Source: Bacteroidota bacterium
Lineage (GTDB): Bacteria; Bacteroidota; Bacteroidia; Bacteroidales; Cfx3-03
Length of the DNA: 64,000 bases
Direction: 5' to 3'
Assembly: GCA_013390605.1 (NCBI GenBank)
Contig: JACAUB010000001.1
Span: 4,437,516 to 4,501,515 of the forward strand
In this document: positions 45,454-53,340 of the stretch, in pieces
Layout of the letters: every line of letters starts with the position of its first letter
Numbering within the stretch: position 1 is the stretch's first letter
Made by a program: the position numbers and the translations under genes
Notes under the pieces: model-generated
The model's input: the letters and a program-made list of their open reading frames with translations, nothing else
Database searches by the model: none
Told to the model about the DNA's origin: nothing

Positions 45454-46503
45454 ATGAATAGTTAATTCAGCAAGCTGCAGATAAATCGCCATGCACTCTT
45501 TAAGTATATCCTGATTAATATCTTTTGGGACAATAATTTTAGGCTTAAAACTAGATACTGGTTGAAACGCTTGATCAACATCCAATGTTACTAAAAGATC
45601 TTTTAAAACTTTATTTGGATTTGCACAATAGTTCTCAAAACAAAAAAGTAACACATTAGACAATTGGTAATCAATCAAATATCTATAATAGTTTCGCCAG
45701 ATTAATAACCAATAATTTATATCAGCAGTTGAATATTTTTTTAGTTCGTTATAGGATTCTATATCGCCAAATTGAAAAGGTTTATGGTTTAGACCAAATT
45801 CAAAATGTCCAAGCCAACTCATGTAATTTAACGTAAATTTATCTGCCCCATGAATAACAGTGAACTTTTTATGCTGATTATATAACGAAATGGCATGTTG
45901 CAGCGGATCACGGAAAGTTGTTAAAACATATGCATTAGGAAAGGCTTTCAAAAGGGAGGGGATTCTAAGAATATTATTGTTATTCTTTGAAAGGTAGCGA
46001 TTTTGTTCAGTCGAATCTCTGCTCAGTAAAACATGGTTTACAAATTTCCTAAACAACCTAAGCGTTTCATTATTTACCTTATGAATACCCAGATGATCCT
46101 TGAAAATATAATCATGCTCATTAAAAACACGCCAAAACACTTCTTCAAAAGCTTCAGGACTATCTTTACCCACAAGTATTCCATCTCCATGGGCCCTTTC
46201 ACTCTTTTCGAAAGTCACTGAAGCTTGTCTATGTAATTTTTTCCAACCATTCGGCATTAAAACAAAGGGCATATCAAGATATGATAACGACTTGTATTTT
46301 TTTGTATCATATAAACAGTTCATCAAAGCAGTTGTTCCTGATCTGGCTAATCCAGATATAAATAGATGTTTTCCATCAGTCGGAACAACAGCTGAACCAC
46401 AAAGTATCTCTTCGAAATCAAAAGAAGCTTTTGAAATAAAACGCGAACCAAGAGCAAACTGGTGAACTAATCTTTCGCTAAAGTTATAATTTGAATTTAG
46501 CAT
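45451..46503 (-). CDS. sulfotransferase-family protein
   Basis: A 350-residue protein with the PAPS-binding P-loop (LFISGLARSGTTALMNCLY, near residues 47-65) and a second conserved block (AYVLTTFRDPLQHAISLYNQH) where the 3'-phosphate-binding Arg/Ser lie. These are the two signatures of carbohydrate/alcohol sulfotransferases that use 3'-phosphoadenosine-5'-phosphosulfate. The acceptor is unknown. It is the last gene of a four-gene minus-strand cluster and overlaps the preceding membrane-protein frame by 20 nt. Confidence 0.82.
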   Translation of the reverse strand: MLNSNYNFSERLVHQFALGSRFISKASFDFEEILCGSAVVPTDGKHLFISGLARSGTTALMNCLYDTKKYKSLSYLDMPFVLMPNGWKKLHRQASVTFEKSERAHGDGILVGKDSPEAFEEVFWRVFNEHDYIFKDHLGIHKVNNETLRLFRKFVNHVLLSRDSTEQNRYLSKNNNNILRIPSLLKAFPNAYVLTTFRDPLQHAISLYNQHKKFTVIHGADKFTLNYMSWLGHFEFGLNHKPFQFGDIESYNELKKYSTADINYWLLIWRNYYRYLIDYQLSNVLLFCFENYCANPNKVLKDLLVTLDVDQAFQPVSSFKPKIIVPKDINQDILKECMAIYLQLAELTIH

Positions 46504-46873
46504 AAATCATTTTGAAAAGATAATAGACGATGAAAGCTAAAACGGAAATAAGGCCACCTTGTATAGTAATTAGAAAACCAAAAACATTGCTTTCATCCGA
46601 TAATATGAATTTAGCAGCGAAATATAATAACAGGTAAGCCACGAAAGAGACTACCGAAATGAGAAATACTATTTTGATGGATTCTATAAATAACCGAAGC
46701 GAATACCATTTCATTAACCGCTCTTTCCTGTAATCGGAAGCTGTTTTTGATTGAAAAACATAGATTGTACGTTTCCCTATCGAATTAATCTCTAAAATAG
46801 ATTTTATCAAAGGTAATTTATCAAAGAAAAGAGCCGATAAGAAGAAAATTAGAAATACCACGAAATAGATCAT
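46484..46873 (-). CDS. small three-helix membrane protein
   Basis: A 129-residue hypothetical protein with three hydrophobic segments (about residues 2-18, 56-80 and 94-118) separated by a basic loop (RKERLMKWYSLR). No family is recognised. It is tightly packed between another small membrane protein and the sulfotransferase, so it probably belongs to a membrane complex with them. Function unknown. Confidence 0.7.
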   Translation of the reverse strand: MIYFVVFLIFFLSALFFDKLPLIKSILEINSIGKRTIYVFQSKTASDYRKERLMKWYSLRLFIESIKIVFLISVVSFVAYLLLYFAAKFILSDESNVFGFLITIQGGLISVLAFIVYYLFKMIYAKFKL

Positions 46874-46891
46874 CTTTACAAATTAGGAATG

Positions 46892-47077
46892 TTAAATGTC
46901 ATCACTCTTTTTCCTGATTTTTTGATATAATCGTTTAAAGGGGTACCAAAGAATGGCAAATAGTGCTAAAAAGAAGGAGGCCAAAACTCCTAATACAGCA
47001 GCAATTACCCCTCCACCAAGTCCCGGACCAATATAAGCAAGTGTTTTAAAAAGCAGAATTAAATAACCTATTAACAT
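46892..47077 (-). CDS. small glycine-rich membrane protein
   Basis: A 61-residue protein with two hydrophobic stretches around a Gly-rich motif (AYIGPGLGGGVIAAVLG) and a basic C-terminus (KRLYQKIRKKSDD). No known family. It is 5 nt downstream of the arylsulfotransferase-like gene and 18 nt before the next, so it is surely co-transcribed. Confidence 0.65.
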   Translation of the reverse strand: MLIGYLILLFKTLAYIGPGLGGGVIAAVLGVLASFFLALFAILWYPFKRLYQKIRKKSDDI

Positions 47078-47082
47078 AAATA

Positions 47083-48405
47083 TTATTTTGAGTTAAAATT
47101 AATTTTAGAATACTTCTGTTCAAACTCCTCTTTTGAAATATAACGACACCAACTCAACATGCTAATTGTCTTTTTATCAATACGATCGACTAAAGACCAA
47201 ATCTCATGTTTCTTATTTCCGCGTAATAGTCGCCCAAAGTTTGTCTCCTCAACAAAAAGATCTCCATTCTCCAGCACATCAGAGCGGCCTTCAGAAAGAG
47301 TACCTACTTTTGAACTTGAAAGAAACTCTGTATACGGGGTTGATATTTTATCAGTTGCAAAATCATAAATATACTCTTCATTATGACCGTTGATTAGAAA
47401 ATCAGGATGATGTGAAATACGTGATGCCACCAGATCATTTCCAAAGACTCCAATTCTTGTTGAATCAATAAAATCGACATCATGTTGATTCAACCATGGG
47501 CCTGTTTTTAACCAAATAATTTTGTTTGTTGTTGGTCGGTAAAGAAAAACAGTACTCCTATGCCTGATACTTACTAATAAATCTCCCCTATTCCAATATT
47601 TTGTGGTTGTTAAAGCCGGTTGGATATCATTAAGATGGATTGGATCAGCATTGATGGAACCTGTCCCAAAAAGAAGACCTCTATACCCATTTTCAATTAG
47701 AATCTCTGCAACAGATTTCTGGTATAACAATTTACCTGTTTTTGAAACTTTTCCAAGAGCATCATCTTCTAAAAAGTTTAAGATTGGAGCTCTAGATTTA
47801 GAAGAATCTATTTTAATTGGCACCCAAATATTTTCATCAACATCTAATTCTTTTGAGTGGTGAAATCTACCTTTTAACACCCACTGAATATTTGAATGTA
47901 GATCAATTGAAATTAATGATGAAACAAAATATTGAAAGATTATAGATCCATCCTTCAATAGAAGAGGATGAAGCATCCTTAAATCTCTATTGTCATCTTT
48001 TGCAAAGAATGTATATCCTTTTTTTTGATTCTGTAAACTTAAAATCCAAGTATGAAGATTTTTTAAATCCGATAACCTTATTAAATTAACAGCCGTTTGT
48101 TTATATTCTTTATCATATGATGACAAAAGAATATAACCATCGTCAGCAAGAGAATTATTTGATCTAATACTTTTTACATTCGGATATTTATCCGCTAAAA
48201 ATAATGGATTGGGATGAGGTAATTGAGTAAAGGCTTCGTTTACAGTAGAAGGAAATTTAGCGATAGAAATAATTGCTTTACCCAAAACGCCCAAACGTTG
48301 TCCACCACTAACAGTATGCCAAACAGCCCAACCAAACAAGATCATTAAGACTATTGAAATCCAGGCAAATAATAAAACAACCCAAAGTGATATCTTTCTT
48401 CTCAT
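47083..48405 (-). CDS. arylsulfotransferase (ASST)-like membrane-anchored protein
   Basis: A 440-residue protein with one N-terminal transmembrane segment (residues about 7-28), then a beta-propeller-type periplasmic domain. The block GPWLNQHDVDFIDSTRIGVFGND near residue 300 matches the conserved QHD motif of arylsulfate sulfotransferases, which transfer sulfate between phenolic esters without PAPS. Catalytic competence cannot be confirmed by eye. It is the first gene of the cluster ASST-like / small membrane / small membrane / PAPS sulfotransferase. A remnant frame lies just upstream. Confidence 0.72.
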   Translation of the reverse strand: MRRKISLWVVLLFAWISIVLMILFGWAVWHTVSGGQRLGVLGKAIISIAKFPSTVNEAFTQLPHPNPLFLADKYPNVKSIRSNNSLADDGYILLSSYDKEYKQTAVNLIRLSDLKNLHTWILSLQNQKKGYTFFAKDDNRDLRMLHPLLLKDGSIIFQYFVSSLISIDLHSNIQWVLKGRFHHSKELDVDENIWVPIKIDSSKSRAPILNFLEDDALGKVSKTGKLLYQKSVAEILIENGYRGLLFGTGSINADPIHLNDIQPALTTTKYWNRGDLLVSIRHRSTVFLYRPTTNKIIWLKTGPWLNQHDVDFIDSTRIGVFGNDLVASRISHHPDFLINGHNEEYIYDFATDKISTPYTEFLSSSKVGTLSEGRSDVLENGDLFVEETNFGRLLRGNKKHEIWSLVDRIDKKTISMLSWCRYISKEEFEQKYSKINFNSK

Positions 48406-48414
48406 ATTTGAAAT

Positions 48415-48558
48415 CTAACTTAAGACATTATTTGTGTTTAGTATCAGTTTTAACCATTCTTTATTTGCTTCTTGAATGGTTAATTCATCTGTATCAAGGT
48501 TGACGACAAACATACTTGGCTTTTTAATTCGGAGGCAATGAATAATAAAAGTGTATTT
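48415..48558 (-). pseudogene. possible 3' remnant of a kinase-like gene
   Basis: An open minus-strand stretch of 47 codons, closed by a stop at each end, encodes a protein-like tail (KKPSMFVVNLDTDELTIQEA, then NKEWLKLILNTNNVLS). The layout, with a beta strand, a DTDELTIQEA helix start and an amphipathic last helix, resembles the C-terminus of APS kinase (CysC)-type P-loop kinases. No P-loop or upstream body is present, so it may be the remains of a deleted gene. The match is by eye only. Confidence 0.25.
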
Positions 48559-49010
48559 TTACCTGAATGGGATGGTTATATAGCCAGATTATTTTCCCTT
48601 TATTTACTCTTAATATCCTGTATTCGTAACGTTAGATTTGGGACTTCTAAAAAAACACCTTCAGTTTGTAATTGTTTCCTTGGTAATGCATTTATTTTCC
48701 TCTTTACGCAGTTTTTCTTGTAATTTGAAATATGATTAACAAAAGGAACATGGGTCCAAACATATTATTTGGATGAATCTACTGATAAAAAATCAAAGAC
48801 TTATTTAAACACAAAGTCCAAATTAAATTCTGGAGAGCAAAATCTATTTTTAAGAATGTAACTATATTTGAAATACTCTCACACTAGATATTTATCTAGT
48901 CTTCAAATATTGAAATCCTGCCCAATTATCTGGCGACAAAACTAATGCTAGAGTGCATCATTTATTAACTGAAACAGGTTTCAGTGAGTATGAACTATTC
49001 CCTAAATATA
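48559..49010. other. intergenic, no gene seen
   Basis: AT-rich and closed in all frames; a 61-codon plus-strand frame at 48538-48723 has no resemblance to known proteins. No terminator or promoter stands out. Confidence 0.4.
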
Positions 49011-49553
49011 TTATGCCTCTTTCTTTTCTTTCTCCTCGCCGGGCTTAGGGTCTTTTAAATTTGGCGCTCTCTTATCTAATTGGGGCATAATAAAAGGAGC
49101 TACCTCCGATACAGGATTCCACAGATAACTCTTTTCCTTTGTAGTTTGTGAGATGAGTGTATGACTTGAGTCGACCAGATTCAGTAGATAGATGATCAGG
49201 CTCAGTACAAATGCAGTCTTGATAACAGAAATAACTCCTCCAAACAGATGATTTAGCGGTCCCATTGCTAATGACTCGACTACACTTTCCATCACTTTAC
49301 CGAGAAGTCGGATACTGATTACTACCAAAACAAAAGTGAATAGCAGAGAAAGAAACCACAATGTTCGTCCATGCCAATGAAACATATCCTCAAGAAAATC
49401 CGACATATATCCAGAAAAATTAATCGCAATATAGATTCCTAAAATAAGACCCGCCAGAGAGGCAATCTCATAAATGAATCCATTTTTGAAACCGGAGATG
49501 ACTGCTAATGCTAGCGGTATCCCAATGACGATGTCGAGAATATTCATACGCAA
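49011..49553 (-). CDS. CvpA-family membrane protein
   Basis: A 180-residue protein with four hydrophobic segments and the CvpA family pattern at the N-terminus (ILDIVIGIPLALAVISGFKNGFIYEIASLAGLILGIYIA). It has a charged Lys/Glu-rich C-terminal tail. CvpA proteins are linked to colicin V export in E. coli and to envelope homeostasis; the exact role is unknown. The start could be MNILD six nt later. It lies 2 nt after the MlaF-like ATPase, suggesting co-transcription. Confidence 0.88.
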   Translation of the reverse strand: MRMNILDIVIGIPLALAVISGFKNGFIYEIASLAGLILGIYIAINFSGYMSDFLEDMFHWHGRTLWFLSLLFTFVLVVISIRLLGKVMESVVESLAMGPLNHLFGGVISVIKTAFVLSLIIYLLNLVDSSHTLISQTTKEKSYLWNPVSEVAPFIMPQLDKRAPNLKDPKPGEEKEKKEA

Positions 49554-49555
49554 TT

Positions 49556-50302
49556 TTATTTACGAAGCTTTCGGGTTAATTCGGTAGCAAATACAAAGTC
49601 GTTCAACTCTTTATTATCTGTGTGTAAAATTGTCGTTTTATCACCCTCCCACCAAAGTTGTCCTTCGTAAATATACGAAATTTTATCACCGATTTCGATA
49701 ACCGAATTCATATCGTGGGTATTGATAACTGTAGTAATATTATATTCCTGAGTAATCTCGTTAATCAGTTTGTCGATAACATTGGCTGTTTTCGGATCCA
49801 GACCTGAGTTGGGTTCGTCACAGAATAAGTATTTGGGATGATTCGAGATTGCTCTTGCAATAGCAACCCGTTTCTTCATTCCCCCACTTAATTCTGAAGG
49901 ATAAAGTTTGTTTGAATTAATAATATTTACTCTCGAAAGACAAAAATTAGCACGATCTCTTCTTTCCTCTAATGACAGAGAAGTAAACATAGATAGTGGA
50001 AACATTACATTTTCTTCAACTGTCATCGAATCAAACAAAGCACCTCCTTGAAAGAGCATACCTATTTCCTGCCTGATCTCTTTCATTTCGGCAAACGACA
50101 TTTTAGTAAAATTACGATTGTCGAAGAGAATTTTGCCTTTATCTACTTCGTAAAGACCTACAAGACATTTCATTAAAACTGTTTTACCAGAACCACTCTG
50201 CCCAATGATCAGGTTATTCTTCCCCTTCTCGAATTTAACCGAAACATTTTTAAGTACCTGATGGTCACCAAAATTCTTTGTTACACTTTTTGCTTCGATC
50301 AT
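49556..50302 (-). CDS. MlaF-type ABC transporter ATP-binding protein
   Basis: A 248-residue ATPase with Walker A GQSGSGKT, signature LSGGMKKR, Walker B YLFCDEP and H-loop INTHD. The SGGMKKR variant is typical of MlaF, the ATPase of the phospholipid-trafficking Mla (MCE) system. It overlaps the MlaE-type permease by 4 nt. No MCE-domain (MlaD) gene follows inside the window; CvpA occupies that place. Confidence 0.92.
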   Translation of the reverse strand: MIEAKSVTKNFGDHQVLKNVSVKFEKGKNNLIIGQSGSGKTVLMKCLVGLYEVDKGKILFDNRNFTKMSFAEMKEIRQEIGMLFQGGALFDSMTVEENVMFPLSMFTSLSLEERRDRANFCLSRVNIINSNKLYPSELSGGMKKRVAIARAISNHPKYLFCDEPNSGLDPKTANVIDKLINEITQEYNITTVINTHDMNSVIEIGDKISYIYEGQLWWEGDKTTILHTDNKELNDFVFATELTRKLRK

Positions 50303-51039
50303 GCCAGTAAAAGATTAGTTAAGAGTAGATTAAAGATAATGATATTTACACTGCTTACCACAACGGCACGAGTACTCGATTCGCCTACTTCAAGCGCCCC
50401 ACCCTTGGTATAGTAACCAAAATAACCCGAAATAGATGTAATAAGAAAAGCAAAAACCACAGTTTTTATCATTGCATAAGTAACATCGTACATCTGAAAT
50501 TGAAATTGAATTCCATACACATATTCATAAGTCCCAACAAATCCTGAAAACAGACCCGAAAGCCATCCTCCAATCATTGCCAACGCCATACTCATCAATA
50601 TCAGTAGGGGATTAAAGACCATAGAGGCTACAACCTTTGGGAAAATAAGATAGGTTGCTGGATTAATACCCATAATTTCCAGTGCATCAATTTGTTCTGT
50701 AACTCTCATGGTTCCTATCTCACTAGCAATTCTTGATCCTACTTTACCTGCCAGAATAAGACTAATAATAGTAGGTGCAAATTCAAGAATAATAGATTTC
50801 CTTGTAGCATAACCAATGGTATATATCGGCACTATTGGACTATCAATATTGAAGGCCATTTGAATAGTTAATACCGCTCCCACAAAGAGAGAAATAAAGG
50901 CAACTATACCTATAGAGTCTAGTCCTAATTTATCCATTTCGAAAATTATCCGCTTCAGATAAATAGATTTTTTCTCTGGTTTTTTGAAGACCTGGATCAT
51001 AAGTAATAGATATTGACCCAAGTGACGTAACATTTGCAT
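50299..51039 (-). CDS. MlaE-type ABC transporter permease
   Basis: A 246-residue integral membrane protein of the MlaE/YrbE family. Conserved blocks include GRASEIGTMRVTEQIDALEIMG-like (here SRIASEIGTMRVTEQIDAL) and the C-terminal hydrophobic helices. It forms the core channel moving phospholipids between the envelope membranes with MlaF. It is first in an mlaE-mlaF-cvpA run and diverges from the lipoprotein gene at 51177. Confidence 0.92.
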   Translation of the reverse strand: MQMLRHLGQYLLLMIQVFKKPEKKSIYLKRIIFEMDKLGLDSIGIVAFISLFVGAVLTIQMAFNIDSPIVPIYTIGYATRKSIILEFAPTIISLILAGKVGSRIASEIGTMRVTEQIDALEIMGINPATYLIFPKVVASMVFNPLLILMSMALAMIGGWLSGLFSGFVGTYEYVYGIQFQFQMYDVTYAMIKTVVFAFLITSISGYFGYYTKGGALEVGESSTRAVVVSSVNIIIFNLLLTNLLLA

Positions 51040-51146
51040 ACTTAAAATATTTGTGTAAAAATAATCAATAATCTGATGGAATCTGAAAGGATTAAAAGGG
51101 TTTGAAAGAAGCAGCTGTTAAATGTAAGATAAAGCAATAAGTTTTA

Positions 51147-51154
51147 TACTTTTG
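51147..51154 (+). promoter_or_regulatory. -7 box for the lipoprotein/SprT-like pair
   Basis: TACTTTTG matches TAnnTTTG, 22 nt before the 51177 ATG. No TTTG at the expected -33 distance. Confidence 0.38.
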
Positions 51155-51176
51155 GGCATAGAAAATAAAAAATTGA

Positions 51177-51365
51177 GTGATGCGTATCTTATTGAGAAAC
51201 CTAATATTAATGATATTTGCTGTTGCTTTTTTCTCTTCATGCGCCACTCTTTTTAACTCCGGTTCGGGTAATCATGTTAAAAGGGTGTATCATAAAAGGA
51301 AGAAAGTAAAAGATTGTGGATGTGAGTTAATGGTAAAAAAGGCAAAAACATATTTTGTGGCATGA
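51177..51365 (+). CDS. small lipoprotein of unknown function
   Basis: A 62-residue protein with a signal peptide ending in AFFSSC (Cys23) and a basic mature part (HVKRVYHKRKKVKDCGCELMVKKAK) with two further Cys (CGC). No family is recognised. The stop overlaps the next gene's ATG by 4 nt, so the two are translated together. Confidence 0.7.
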   Translation: MMRILLRNLILMIFAVAFFSSCATLFNSGSGNHVKRVYHKRKKVKDCGCELMVKKAKTYFVA

Positions 51366-51982
51366 GTGTAAGAGCGGCTTCATTAAAGGGTCGCATTCCT
51401 GATGCAGCCTTATCATTTATAGATCAAAAACTAACTGAGCATAAGGTTCGGTTGTTAATAACACGCACCCGAAAATCTAAGTCGGGCGACTATAGAGCTC
51501 CATACCAACAATTGGGGCATCGAATTTCTATAAACGGTACGCTGAATCAATACGCTTTTCTCATTGTGTTGTTGCACGAATTAGCTCATCTGGAAGTTTG
51601 GAATAAGTACCGTAATAAAGTTTTACCACATGGTATCGAGTGGCAGCAAATGTTCACCCAACTCTCCTTGCCACTAATGAACATAACAGTATTTCCTGAC
51701 GATTTGCTTGAAGAATTATCGTTGTTCTTTCAACGGCCACCCGCCTCAAGTGCTGGAGCACTTCACCTGGCAAGAGCATTGAAAAAATACGATAAAAACG
51801 CTGAAGAGATTACGTTGCTCGAGGAAATTCCAATGGGTAGTCAATTTATGCTTCCTGATGGACGTGTTTTTGTCAAGGAGCTGAAGCAACGTACTCGATT
51901 TAAATGCTATTGCTTAAATAATAAAAGATATTATCTGGTATCGCCCGTTGCAGAAGTGATTCATCGTTCAGCAATGGCATGA
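51362..51982 (+). CDS. SprT-like zinc metalloprotein
   Basis: A 206-residue SprT-like domain protein. The metal site is HELAH (His72, Glu73, His76) in VLLHELAHLEVW, with a further His in LPHGIEWQQ near residue 90. The SprT family includes the DNA-protein-crosslink protease SPRTN, but bacterial members are mostly uncharacterised. No zinc-ribbon is seen at the C-terminus. It is co-translated with the upstream small lipoprotein. Confidence 0.82.
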   Translation: MSVRAASLKGRIPDAALSFIDQKLTEHKVRLLITRTRKSKSGDYRAPYQQLGHRISINGTLNQYAFLIVLLHELAHLEVWNKYRNKVLPHGIEWQQMFTQLSLPLMNITVFPDDLLEELSLFFQRPPASSAGALHLARALKKYDKNAEEITLLEEIPMGSQFMLPDGRVFVKELKQRTRFKCYCLNNKRYYLVSPVAEVIHRSAMA

Positions 51983-52005
51983 ACTTAAAAATTATTACAA
52001 TAATT

Positions 52006-52013
52006 TACTTTTG
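52006..52013 (+). promoter_or_regulatory. candidate -7 box upstream of manC
   Basis: TACTTTTG, 192 nt before the manC ATG. This implies a long 5' leader if used. Confidence 0.28.
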
Positions 52014-52205
52014 GCTTTTTTCTTTCTGTATATTTATCACCACATATCATAAAGTGAGAGAACTAAAACATATTGATTTATTAATACTTAGTGCATTGCA
52101 CATAAACATGATGAATGAATAAAACGACACCTGATTTTGTAGATAATATCTGATGATGATGGAGATTGTTCTATTCAATTTTATAATAAAAAAATATAGT
52201 GACAA

Positions 52206-53309
52206 ATGAATAATGTAACCGTTAATCCCAATAATTATTGCATCCTGATGGCAGGAGGAATTGGGTCACGTTTTTGGCCTATGAGCCGGACAAACCGTCC
52301 TAAACAATTTATTGATGTGCTGGGTACCGGCGAAACATTGATCCAACAAACTTTTAGACGATTAAGTAAAGTTTGTTTACCCGAAAATATCTTTATAGTA
52401 ACCAATGAAATCTATCGTGACCTGGTAAAAGTTCAAATAAAAGGAATTTCCGATCGACAGATTCTCTGCGAACCTTCACGTCGAAATACGGCTCCTTGCA
52501 TTGCTTACGCTGCATATAAAATAGGTGTTGAGAATCCAAATGCAAACATCATTGTATCGCCTGCCGACCATATCATTCTGAAAGAAGAAGAGTTTAGCGA
52601 AGTACTATTAACCGCACTTGAAGCCACAGCTAAAAACAATTGGCTGCTTACACTTGGCATCACGCCCAGTCGTCCCGATACTGGTTATGGATATATCCAG
52701 ACCTCAGACGAAGAGGGTACAGGATATAAAAATATTGGGAAAGTTAAGATCTTTACTGAGAAGCCTCAACTCGAAATGGCACAACAATTTTTAGCTTCAG
52801 GCGACTTCTTGTGGAACTCCGGAATCTTTATCTGGTCGCTCTCCAGTTTAATGCTTGCTATGAAACAACAGCTACCCGATATCAACGACATATTTGCTGA
52901 AGGTAAAGAGTTTTATTACACGGATAAGGAGAATGACTTTATCGCAAAAGCCTATGCAGAAGTTAGAAATATCTCTATCGATTATGGCCTGATGGAAAAA
53001 GCTTCTAATGTATATGTCCTGGCTGCCGATTTCGGTTGGTCTGATCTGGGAACCTGGGGATCACTATATGATACACGTACAAAAGACCTGAATGGAAATG
53101 CAATTATAGGAAAGAGTGTACAAGTTTATGATACAACAAATTGTATTGTAAATATGCCCAACGATAAATTAGTTGTCATCCAGGGACTCGACGACTTTAT
53201 TGTAGTTGACGACTCAAATATGTTGTTGATTTGTAAAAAAGAAGATGAACAACAGATTCGCAACATTGTAGAAGATGTGAAGCTTTTAAAAGGCGATGCC
53301 TACATCTAA
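52206..53309 (+). CDS. manC: mannose-1-phosphate guanylyltransferase
   Basis: Makes GDP-mannose from mannose-1-phosphate and GTP for surface glycans. The nucleotide-binding start is LMAGGIGSRFWPMSRTNRPK, and the SPADH and VFTEKP-like (KIFTEKP) segments follow. The 367-residue length is that of the monofunctional enzyme without a phosphomannose-isomerase domain. It is followed by an S46 peptidase with which it is not obviously functionally linked. Confidence 0.93.
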   Translation: MNNVTVNPNNYCILMAGGIGSRFWPMSRTNRPKQFIDVLGTGETLIQQTFRRLSKVCLPENIFIVTNEIYRDLVKVQIKGISDRQILCEPSRRNTAPCIAYAAYKIGVENPNANIIVSPADHIILKEEEFSEVLLTALEATAKNNWLLTLGITPSRPDTGYGYIQTSDEEGTGYKNIGKVKIFTEKPQLEMAQQFLASGDFLWNSGIFIWSLSSLMLAMKQQLPDINDIFAEGKEFYYTDKENDFIAKAYAEVRNISIDYGLMEKASNVYVLAADFGWSDLGTWGSLYDTRTKDLNGNAIIGKSVQVYDTTNCIVNMPNDKLVVIQGLDDFIVVDDSNMLLICKKEDEQQIRNIVEDVKLLKGDAYI

Positions 53310-53340
53310 AATAAATTTCAACCCTAAATCTAATCATACA

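Noticed and set aside
48538-48723. 61-codon plus-strand frame upstream of the ASST-like gene
   Set aside because: Lies opposite the possible gene remnant, has no resemblance to known proteins and no promoter.
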